From: Oscillospiraceae bacterium
GTDB taxonomy: Bacteria; Bacillota; Clostridia; Oscillospirales; Oscillospiraceae
DNA length: 37,326 bases
NCBI GenBank assembly: GCA_017541995.1
Contig: JAFXYD010000055.1
Coordinates: 1 to 37,326 of the forward strand
Reading direction: 5' to 3'
Shown here: positions 14,573 to 21,402 of the stretch, one piece after another
Position numbering within the stretch: position 1 is the stretch's first letter
Layout of the letters: each line of letters starts with the position of its first letter
Notes under the pieces: generated by a model
Told to the model about the DNA's origin: nothing
The model's database searches: none
What the model saw: the letters and a program-made list of their open reading frames with translations, nothing else
Position numbers and translations under genes: made by a program

Positions 14573-16633
14573 TTAGGGGTTCTGCTCGCCGCCCTGCCCG
14601 GACTCGGACTCGCCGGGCGCCGACTCGGAGGCGGATTCGCTGGGCTCCGTCTGGGAGGAGGAGGGCTCCTCCTCGCTGGAGGAGGGCTCGGGGGCCGGCC
14701 CGAGGGAGACGGTGAGGGTGACGGTGCTGCCGGGCATGAGCTCGGCGTCGGGCTCCGGGGACTGGTAGACCACCCGGCCCGCGGGGACGAAGGCGTTATA
14801 CTCGCTGTTCACCGTCGCCTTGAGTTGGGCCCGCTCCAGGGTATCCCGGGCGTTCTCCTCGGTGCCGCCGGTCACGTTGGGCACGGTGACGGTCTGCTTG
14901 CCCTTGGAGATCACCACCGTGACGGTGCTGCCCTCCTCGGCCTCCTCCCCGGCCTCGGGGCTCTGGGAGATCACGTAGCCCGCGGCCACGGTGCTGCTGT
15001 AGTCCTCGCCGCTTTTGAAGGTGAAGCCCCGGGCCTCGATGGCGGCCTTGGCGTTGGACTGGGAGGCGCCCTTCACGTTGGGCACCGACGCGGTTTTGAT
15101 CTCCTTGCCCAGGCTGATATAGATCGTGACAAACTGGTCGTTTTTCAGCTCGCTCCCCTGCTCGGGGTCCGTGCGGGTGACGTGGCCCGCGGGGATGCTG
15201 TCGCTGTATTCCTCCTCCGTCAGCACCACCAGGTTGATCTTCAGGTGCTTGAGGATGATATTGGCGTTCTCGGTGCTCTGACCCTCCAGCTTGGGCATCT
15301 GGTCCGTCTCCTCGCCCAGGGAGACCTTCAGATAGACCTCCGTTCCGGGGGGCACCCGGGTGCCGGGCTGGGGATTCTGGTCGTAGACCACGCCGGCGGG
15401 GTAGTCGGCGTTGAAGTCGTAGGAGCTGTCGTCGCAGATGATCTTCAGATAGGGATTGCTCTCCTGCAGGTGCTCGTCATAGAGATTGCTGACGAAGCGG
15501 GGCACGGAGATCTCGCTGGGGACGGTGCTCTCCACGGTGCCGGCGGTGGTGTCGGTTTGCAGGGGCTTCTCCTCCCCGGACTGGCCCAGAATCAGGAAGA
15601 GCAGACCGATGAGGGCTGCCACCGCCAGGGCAATGGCGGCGATCATCCACATGCGGCGGCGCTTCTCCTCCCGATCCTGGCGCTCATACTCCCGCTCCAG
15701 CTCCTTCTGCCGGGCGGCGTTGCTCTGCTGCTTGACGGGCTGGACCCGGGGGCCTGTGGGGCTCACCGCGGCGGCCCCGCCCCGGGGCAGGAAGGTGAAG
15801 CGGATGGCGGGATTCTTGCGGAACTCCTCCATGTCCTTGAGCATATCCGTCACGGAGGCGTAGCGGATGTTGAGATCGGAGCACATGGCGTGCATGGTGA
15901 TCTGCTCCAGGCCGGTGGGGATGTCGCTGTTGAGCAGGGACGGAGACAGGGGCGTGCCGTTGATGTGCTGAATGGCCACGCTCACCGGGGTCTCGCCGTC
16001 GTAGGGGGGACGGCCCGTCAGCATCTCGTACATGACCACGCCCAGGGAGTAGATGTCCGAGCGGTTGTCCACCCGGGCGCCCTTGGCCTGCTCGGGGGAG
16101 ATGTAGTGGACCGAGCCCAGGGCCTCCTTGGTGAGGGTATTCTGGGCGGAGACGATGCGGGCGATGCCGAAATCGGCCACCTTGACGCTGCCATCCTTGA
16201 GGATCATCACGTTATGGGGCTTGATGTCCCGGTGGATGATGCCCCGGCTGTGGGCGTGCTCCAGGGCCTTGGCGATCTGCATGGAGAAATGCAGGGTCTC
16301 CCGCCAGGACAGCGGCGCCCGGTTGTCCATATACTGCTTCAGGGTGATGCCGTCGATCAGCTCCATGACGATATACTCCATCCCGTCGCTGCGGGAGACG
16401 TCGTAGACGCTGACGATGTTGGGGTGAGACAGCATGGCTACCGCCTGGGATTCCCCGTGGAAGCGGCGGCGGAAATCCGCGTCGCCCAGATAGTCGTCCT
16501 TGAGTATTTTCACAGCCACAAGACGGTTGAGCCGGTGGTCCATGGCCTTGTAGACCACAGCCATGCCGCCGACGCCGATGATCTCCAGGATCTCGTAGCG
16601 TCCGTCCAGCAGCTTGCCGATGTATTTATCCAT
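14573..16633 (-). CDS. prkC: PASTA-domain Ser/Thr protein kinase PrkC
   Basis: This 686-aa membrane kinase senses cell-wall fragments through extracellular PASTA domains. The kinase domain (about 12-275) has a glycine loop GVGGMAVVYKA, catalytic lysine K42, HRD at 134-136 with IKPHN, DFG at 154-156, and the GSVHYISPEQA activation segment. A basic juxtamembrane stretch precedes a helix at about 329-349. Four PASTA repeats follow at about 374-439, 443-508, 514-578 and 581-645. The last 40 residues are a Ser/Glu/Pro-rich tail of low complexity. The gene lies between the cognate phosphatase prpC (19 nt upstream) and rsgA (4 nt downstream), the Firmicutes arrangement. Confidence 0.96.
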   Translation of the reverse strand: MDKYIGKLLDGRYEILEIIGVGGMAVVYKAMDHRLNRLVAVKILKDDYLGDADFRRRFHGESQAVAMLSHPNIVSVYDVSRSDGMEYIVMELIDGITLKQYMDNRAPLSWRETLHFSMQIAKALEHAHSRGIIHRDIKPHNVMILKDGSVKVADFGIARIVSAQNTLTKEALGSVHYISPEQAKGARVDNRSDIYSLGVVMYEMLTGRPPYDGETPVSVAIQHINGTPLSPSLLNSDIPTGLEQITMHAMCSDLNIRYASVTDMLKDMEEFRKNPAIRFTFLPRGGAAAVSPTGPRVQPVKQQSNAARQKELEREYERQDREEKRRRMWMIAAIALAVAALIGLLFLILGQSGEEKPLQTDTTAGTVESTVPSEISVPRFVSNLYDEHLQESNPYLKIICDDSSYDFNADYPAGVVYDQNPQPGTRVPPGTEVYLKVSLGEETDQMPKLEGQSTENANIILKHLKINLVVLTEEEYSDSIPAGHVTRTDPEQGSELKNDQFVTIYISLGKEIKTASVPNVKGASQSNAKAAIEARGFTFKSGEDYSSTVAAGYVISQSPEAGEEAEEGSTVTVVISKGKQTVTVPNVTGGTEENARDTLERAQLKATVNSEYNAFVPAGRVVYQSPEPDAELMPGSTVTLTVSLGPAPEPSSSEEEPSSSQTEPSESASESAPGESESGQGGEQNP

Positions 16634-16652
16634 AATCCATTCTCCCTTCCCC

Positions 16653-17384
16653 TCAGCAGGCGATGAGCACGGCCGTCACGTTGTCCGGCGCGCCCCGCTC
16701 CTTGGCGATGCTCAGAAGCCGCTGGCAGCAGTCGTCCTTCCGCACGCCGTGGATCACTTCAAACAGAAGCTCCTGATCCGCTAAATGATTGGTCAGACCG
16801 TCGCTGCACAGCAGGATACAGTCCCCGGCCCGCAGCGGAGCGGTGTAGAGGTCGCATTCCACCGCGGCCTCGGTGCCGATGGCCCGGGTGATAAAATTCT
16901 TGCCGGGGTAGCTCTTGGCGGATTCTGAGGTGAGCTCCCCCCGCTGGACCATGAGCTCCACCAGGGAGTGGTCCACCGTGACCCGCTGGATGCCCTGGCG
17001 GTTCATGAGATAGCCCCGGCTGTCGCCCACGTTGGCGAAATAGGCTCGCTTGCCCAGGGCCAGCACCGCCACCAGGGTGGTGCCCATGCCCTTCATCTCC
17101 GGGTTGAGCTGGCCGTTCTCATAGACGGCGGTGTTGGCGATGGAGACGGCGGTGCGCAGCAGGTAGTCCGCCTTCTCCTGGTTCATGCCGGGCCGGTAGC
17201 CCCGCTTGACCTCCTCCACAAAGACCTCCGCCGCCAGGCGGCTGGCCACGTTGCCGGAGCGGGCGCCCCCCATGCCGTCGCAGACGACGGCAAGCAGGTC
17301 GTGGACCCCCAGCCTCTGGAGCAGATAATAGTCCTGGTTCTGCGTTCTGACCAAACCGGGATCGGTCAGTCCCCAAACTTCCAT
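16653..17384 (-). CDS. prpC: PP2C-family protein phosphatase, PrkC partner
   Basis: This 243-aa Mn/Mg-dependent phosphatase counteracts PrkC. Metal-binding motifs are seen: VCDGMGGARSG (about 34-44), GMGTTLVAV, ANVGDSRGYL, LCSDGLTNHL and GAPDNVTAVLI. The start at 17384 (MEVWGLTDPGLVRTQNQD) is chosen because it matches the family N-terminus and has AGGAG 9 nt upstream. A start at 17435 would read into a repeat element. The 60-bp gap to rlmN holds a TGTAGGGG-palindrome repeat. Confidence 0.95.
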   Translation of the reverse strand: MEVWGLTDPGLVRTQNQDYYLLQRLGVHDLLAVVCDGMGGARSGNVASRLAAEVFVEEVKRGYRPGMNQEKADYLLRTAVSIANTAVYENGQLNPEMKGMGTTLVAVLALGKRAYFANVGDSRGYLMNRQGIQRVTVDHSLVELMVQRGELTSESAKSYPGKNFITRAIGTEAAVECDLYTAPLRAGDCILLCSDGLTNHLADQELLFEVIHGVRKDDCCQRLLSIAKERGAPDNVTAVLIAC

Positions 17385-17425
17385 TCGGCACGGCTCCTTT
17401 CGTTCATTCTTCAGGCTTTCGCCTC

Positions 17426-17448
17426 GGGCGGCCAATGGCCGCCCCTAC
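17426..17448 (-). repeat. TGTAGGGG-palindrome element at the rlmN stop codon
   Basis: GGGCGGCC-AAT-GGCCGCCC (17426-17444) followed by CTAC on the plus strand is an 8-bp perfect stem with a 3-nt loop. On the minus strand it reads GTAGGGGCGG... and its TAG is the rlmN stop codon (17447-17445). Confidence 0.85.
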
Positions 17449-18467
17449 CGGGTATTTTGGTATTTCCTGCGCAGCTGGCCGCAGGAGGCGTCGATGTCGC
17501 TGCCCAGGGTGCGGCGCACGGTACAGGCCACCCCCTGCTCCTCCAGAATCCGCTGGAAGCGGAGCACCGAGGCCCGGTCGCTGGGCTTCAGGGGGCTCTC
17601 GGCCACGTTGTTCAGGGGGATCAGATTCACATGGGCGGGCAGGCCCTTGAGCTTTTTCAGCAGCAGCCGGGCCGTCTCGGGACTGTCGTTGAGCTCCCGG
17701 ATCATGGCGTACTCAAAGGAGATCCGGCGATTGGTTTTGGCGTAGTAGACCCGGCAGGCCTCCAGAAGCTCATCCACCGGCCAGCGGCGGTTCACCGGCA
17801 TGATCCGGCTGCGGGTCTCGTCGTCCGGGGCGTGGAGGCTCACGGACAGGGTCAGCTGCAGCCTGCTCTCGGCCAGCTCCAGAATCCGGGGCACGATGCC
17901 GCAGGTGGAGAGGCTGATGTGCCGCATGCCGACGTTCATGCCCTCCCCGCTGTTCACCAGCTCCAGGAAGCGGCAGACGTTGTCGTAGTTGTCCAGCGGC
18001 TCCCCGATGCCCATGAGCACGATGTTGGAGATGGGCTGGCCGGAGTCCAGCTGGGTGAAGAGCACCTCGTCCAGCATCTCCCCGGGGGAGAGACGGCGCA
18101 CCAGGCCCCCGATGGTGGAGGCGCAGAAGGCGCAGCCCATGGGGCAGCCCACCTCGGAGGAGATGCAGACCGTGTTGCCGTGGTGGTACTTCATCAGCAC
18201 CGTCTCCACGCAGTTGCCGTCGTGGAGCTGCCAGAGGTACTTCACGGTGCCGTCCAGCTTCGATTCCTGGCGGCGCAGCACCTGGGGGGCCGTCAGCAGG
18301 AAGCCGTCGGCCAGGCTCTGGCGCAGGGCCTTGGGCAGGTCCGTCATCTCCTCAAAGGAGCGGACGCCCCGGTGGAGCCAGGTATAGACCTGACCGGCCC
18401 GGAAGCCGGGCTGACCGGACAGGGCGGTTTTCAGTTCTGATAGGGTCAGCGATTTAATTTCAGTCAT
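17445..18467 (-). CDS. rlmN: 23S rRNA A2503 / tRNA A37 C2-methyltransferase RlmN
   Basis: This 340-aa radical-SAM enzyme methylates C2 of A2503 in 23S rRNA and A37 of some tRNAs. The cluster-binding CxxxCxxC is C108-PMG-C112-AF-C115. GIGEPLDNYDNV, LSTCGIVP and LSVSLHAPDD blocks follow. The C-terminal cysteine that forms the methyl/protein intermediate is C329 in DIDASCGQL. Its ATG overlaps the rsmB stop by 4 nt (ATGA). The stop codon is contributed by the inserted repeat, so the last residues (RKYQNTR) may be shorter than or different from the ancestral end. Confidence 0.97.
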   Translation of the reverse strand: MTEIKSLTLSELKTALSGQPGFRAGQVYTWLHRGVRSFEEMTDLPKALRQSLADGFLLTAPQVLRRQESKLDGTVKYLWQLHDGNCVETVLMKYHHGNTVCISSEVGCPMGCAFCASTIGGLVRRLSPGEMLDEVLFTQLDSGQPISNIVLMGIGEPLDNYDNVCRFLELVNSGEGMNVGMRHISLSTCGIVPRILELAESRLQLTLSVSLHAPDDETRSRIMPVNRRWPVDELLEACRVYYAKTNRRISFEYAMIRELNDSPETARLLLKKLKGLPAHVNLIPLNNVAESPLKPSDRASVLRFQRILEEQGVACTVRRTLGSDIDASCGQLRRKYQNTR

Positions 18468-19762
18468 AGTTTTCTCATGCGGGCGATAAAGAATCCGTCG
18501 GTGCCCTCCACGCAGGGCAGAAGCGTCTTCATACCCGTCGATACGCTTCCGACGCCGGGAAGGGTAAAAGGTTCCAGGAAAAATTCCGGGTGATCGGCCA
18601 AAAAGCCCTCGATGAGCGCCTCGTTCTCCCGGCGCAGGATGGTACAGGTGCTGTAGACCAGGGTGCCCCCGGGCTTGAGATGGGTGGCCTGGGCCTCCAG
18701 GATCCGCCGCTGCACGGCGGGCAGCCCCGTCAGGGGCTCCAGCTCCTTGTAGCGGATGTCGGGCTTCTTGCGGATGACCCCCAGGCCGGAGCAGGGCAGG
18801 TCGGCAATGATCCGGTCAAAGCGCTCCCGCCAGGCGGGCTCGGGCAGGGAGGCGTCCCGGGTCTCAGCCCGGACGCAGTCCAGGCCCAGGCGGGCGGCGC
18901 CCTTCTCGATGAGGGTCTTCTTGTGGGGGTGGACGTCGCAGGCCGTCACGGAGCCTGTGTTCTCCATGGCGATGGCGGCGGCGAAGCTCTTGCCCCCGGG
19001 GGCGGCGCAGCAATCCAGGATCTGCTCCCCCCGGCGGGGGGCCAGGGCCAGGACCGCCAGCCGGGCGGCGGGGTCCTGGACGTAGAACAGGCCCTCCCGG
19101 AAGGCGGCGCTCTGCTCCACGCCGCCGCCCTGCAGCAGCAGGCAGTCCGGCAGCCAGGGATGGGGCTCCGTCCCCAGACCCTCGGCCTCCAGGGCCGCGG
19201 CCAGGGCAGCAGCGTCGGTTTTGACGGTATTGGTCTGGAGATAGACGGCGGGGGCTTCGTTGTGGCTGCGGAGCAGGGGCTCCAGCAGCGCCTCGCCCAC
19301 GTTCTGCCGCAGCAGCTCCACCAGGGCCTCGGGGTGGGAGTAGCGCAGAGACAGGTTCTGCGGCACAGACAGCCGCTCCAGCTGCCGCAGCATGGCCCGG
19401 AGCACGCCGTTCACCAGAGCGGCGGCCCGAGGATTGGCCAGGCGCTTGGTCTGCTCCACCGCCTGGTTCACCACGGCGGAGGGGGGCAGCTTGTCGAAGA
19501 AGCGGAGCTGGCAGACCGCCAGCCGCAGAATATCCAGCACCACGGGCTGGAGGGCTGAGAGGCTGCTCTTGCAGAAGCGGCTGATCCACTCGTCCAGCAG
19601 CAGGCGGTTTTGCATGACCGCAGCGCAGAGCCGGGTTGCCAGAGCGGCGTCCCGGCGGTCCAAACCATCCCGGGCGAGACGCTGTTTCAGCGCAGCGTCC
19701 ATCCATGCGCCATTTTTGCGGCAGTCGATTAATACAGATAAGGCCGTATCGCGTGCGGACAT
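18464..19762 (-). CDS. rsmB: 16S rRNA m5C967 methyltransferase RsmB
   Basis: This 432-aa protein has an N-terminal NusB-like RNA-binding domain (about 1-140, ALSVLIDCRKNGAWMDAAL...) followed by a Rossmann-fold methyltransferase. SAM-binding is at LDCCAAPGGKSFAAA. The two m5C catalytic cysteines are C324 in ADLPCSGLGV and C373 in VYSTCTI. RBS AAGGAGGG precedes ATG 19762. It overlaps rlmN downstream. A 210-bp repeat-filled spacer separates it from fmt upstream. Confidence 0.97.
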   Translation of the reverse strand: MSARDTALSVLIDCRKNGAWMDAALKQRLARDGLDRRDAALATRLCAAVMQNRLLLDEWISRFCKSSLSALQPVVLDILRLAVCQLRFFDKLPPSAVVNQAVEQTKRLANPRAAALVNGVLRAMLRQLERLSVPQNLSLRYSHPEALVELLRQNVGEALLEPLLRSHNEAPAVYLQTNTVKTDAAALAAALEAEGLGTEPHPWLPDCLLLQGGGVEQSAAFREGLFYVQDPAARLAVLALAPRRGEQILDCCAAPGGKSFAAAIAMENTGSVTACDVHPHKKTLIEKGAARLGLDCVRAETRDASLPEPAWRERFDRIIADLPCSGLGVIRKKPDIRYKELEPLTGLPAVQRRILEAQATHLKPGGTLVYSTCTILRRENEALIEGFLADHPEFFLEPFTLPGVGSVSTGMKTLLPCVEGTDGFFIARMRKL

Positions 19763-19785
19763 AGGCCCTCCTTATCAGGACGTGT

Positions 19786-19811
19786 GGGCCGATGTGGGCA
19801 TCGGCCCCTAC
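19786..19811 (-). repeat. TGTAGGGG-palindrome element upstream of rsmB
   Basis: GGGCCGATG-TGG-GCATCGGCCC followed by CTAC on the plus strand reads GTAGGGGCCGATGC... on the minus strand. It lies 24 nt before rsmB, in its probable leader. Confidence 0.75.
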
Positions 19812-19853
19812 GGGGGTATGTTGGGGCGTCTGTTGGCTTTGGTGATCGGAACA

Positions 19854-19901
19854 CCACCTCATCCGGCGCTTCGCGCCACCTTCCCCTCAAGGGGAAGGCT
19901 T
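19854..19901. repeat. Single copy of the two-hairpin CCACCTCATCCG...GGGGAAGGCTT element
   Basis: CCACCTCATCC is followed by a small hairpin (GGCGC-TTC-GCGCC), then CACCTTCCCCTCAAGGGGAAG, whose CTTCCCCT/AGGGGAAG arms form a second hairpin. It has the same flanks and second hairpin as the three tandem copies at 24971-25244, but a different first hairpin. Confidence 0.85.
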
Positions 19902-19908
19902 GGAGGAA

Positions 19909-19988
19909 GGCCAACGGCCACCCCTACGATTTCAAATCGTCGCGAAGCGACACCTCAATTATTCATTATTCATTATTCATTATTCATT
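19909..19988 (-). repeat. TGTAGGGG-type element, small palindromes and TATTCAT heptamer array at the fmt end
   Basis: GGCC-AAC-GGCC followed by ACCCCTAC (19909-19927) is another element of the GTAGGGG family. GATTT-C-AAATC and a GTCGC-GAA-GCGAC hairpin follow. About four units of TATTCAT run from 19959 to 19988. The fmt stop codon (19975-19973) falls inside the heptamer array, giving fmt a C-terminal MNNE. Confidence 0.75.
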
Positions 19989-20896
19989 TGGATCGGGTGG
20001 CCCCGGAAGTAGTCGGCGGCGGGCATGGCCTTGCCGCCGGGGGCCTGGAGCCGGGTGATCAGAATCCCACCGTCGCCGCAGGCCACGGCCAGGCCCCGCT
20101 TGGTGAGGGCCAACAGTTTGCCGGGAGCGGCCCGGGTCTCCGTCTCATAAGGACGGGCCTCCCAGAGCTTGAACTCTGTGCCCCCCAGCCTGGCTGTGGC
20201 GGCGGGCCAGGGATTCAGCCCCCGGATCTGGGCCAGGATGGCCCGGGCGGGACGGCTCCAGTCCACGGGGGAAAGCTCCTTGGTGAGCATGGGGGCGTAG
20301 CTGGCCTGGGCGGGATCCTGGGGTCTGCGGGCGGCGGTCCCGGCGGCGATGGCGGCCAGGGTATCCTTCAGCAGCGCCGCGCCGATGGGGGCCAGACGCT
20401 CCATCAGCTCTCCCGCCGTCTCGTTCTCCCCGATGGGGGTGGTGCGGACGTCGATGATATCGCCCTCGTCCATACCCGCGTTGAGATACATGGCGGTGAC
20501 GCCGGTCTCCGGCAGATCCTGCAGCACCGCCCACTGCACCGGGGCGGAGCCCCGGAGGGCGGGCAGGATGGAGCCGTGGATGTTGATGCAGCCCAGGGGC
20601 GGGATGTCCAGCACCCGCTGGGGGAGGATCTTGCCGTAGGCCACGGCGATGATGAGATCCGGGGCCAGCGCCCGCAGGGTCTCCACCGCCTCGTCCTCCC
20701 GGAAGCTCTCGGGCTGGAAGACCGGGATGCCGTGGGCCTGGGCCAGAACCTTCACCTCGGAGGGGATCCGCTTCATGCCCCGGTTCTTGGGGGTATCGGG
20801 CTTGGTATAGACCCCCGCCAGCTCATGCTCCGTTGCCAGCACCGCCTCCAGGCAGGTGGCGGCGAAGGCCGGGGTGCCCATGAAGACCAGCCTCAT
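19973..20896 (-). CDS. fmt: Methionyl-tRNA formyltransferase
   Basis: This 307-aa enzyme formylates initiator Met-tRNA with 10-formyl-THF. The start MRLVFMGTPAFAATCLEA matches the family. The catalytic core is INIHGSILPALRGSAPVQW with its Asn and His, followed by AGMDEGDII with the catalytic Asp. The C-terminal OB-like domain runs from about 205 to 300. Its ATG overlaps the def stop by 4 nt, coupling formylation to deformylation. The last four residues (MNNE) and the stop are encoded by the TATTCAT array. Confidence 0.97.
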   Translation of the reverse strand: MRLVFMGTPAFAATCLEAVLATEHELAGVYTKPDTPKNRGMKRIPSEVKVLAQAHGIPVFQPESFREDEAVETLRALAPDLIIAVAYGKILPQRVLDIPPLGCINIHGSILPALRGSAPVQWAVLQDLPETGVTAMYLNAGMDEGDIIDVRTTPIGENETAGELMERLAPIGAALLKDTLAAIAAGTAARRPQDPAQASYAPMLTKELSPVDWSRPARAILAQIRGLNPWPAATARLGGTEFKLWEARPYETETRAAPGKLLALTKRGLAVACGDGGILITRLQAPGGKAMPAADYFRGHPIQMNNE

Positions 20897-21390
20897 TGCC
20901 CATCCTCCCGGTTTTCGTTGATGAGCTCCTCATACTCCTCGTCCGTGAGCATGCGATAGGCCTTCTCGGTGTAGAGATGGCCGTCCAGGTGCTCCAGCTC
21001 GTGGCAGAAGCAGCGGGCGATCAGCTCCTCCCCCTCGTACTCATACCAGTCGCCGTGCCGGTCCTGGGCCTCGATCTTCACCCGCATGGGGCGCTTGACC
21101 ATGCCGTAGCGATCGGGGACGCTGAGACAGCCCTCCAGGCCGTCCTGCTCCCCCTCCTGCTCCAGGATTCTGGGGTTCACCAGCTCCACGATTTCGTCGC
21201 CCAGATCCACCACCACGACCCGGCGCAGAACGCCCACCTGGGGGGCCGCCAGACCCACGCCGTTGGCATGGACCACGGTCTCCTTCATGTCGTCGATCAG
21301 GGTGGCAAGGCGCTCGTCAAAGGCCGTCACGGGGCGGCAGACCTTCTTGAGGGTGGGGTTGCCGTCGGTCAGAATATTTCTCAGTGCCAT
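20893..21390 (-). CDS. def: Peptide deformylase
   Basis: This 165-aa metalloenzyme removes the N-formyl group from nascent proteins. All three motifs are intact: GVGLAAPQ (44-51), EGCLS with metal-binding C88 (86-90), and HELEH (130-134), which supplies two His ligands and the catalytic Glu. The start MALRNILTDGNPTLKKVC is typical. It lies between priA (12 nt upstream) and fmt (ATGA overlap). The C-terminus is acidic (EEYEELINENREDG). Confidence 0.97.
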   Translation of the reverse strand: MALRNILTDGNPTLKKVCRPVTAFDERLATLIDDMKETVVHANGVGLAAPQVGVLRRVVVVDLGDEIVELVNPRILEQEGEQDGLEGCLSVPDRYGMVKRPMRVKIEAQDRHGDWYEYEGEELIARCFCHELEHLDGHLYTEKAYRMLTDEEYEELINENREDGQ

Positions 21391-21402
21391 ATTGTCTTTC
21401 TC

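Noticed and set aside
13441-14715. Plus-strand ORF beginning MFYRGPP
   Set aside because: Beyond its first 60 codons it is antisense to rsgA; the 45-aa ORF in another frame explains the gap better.
14540-16666. Plus-strand open frame of about 700 codons opposite prkC
   Set aside because: Shadow of the PASTA kinase; low-complexity Gly/Leu/His composition and no motif.
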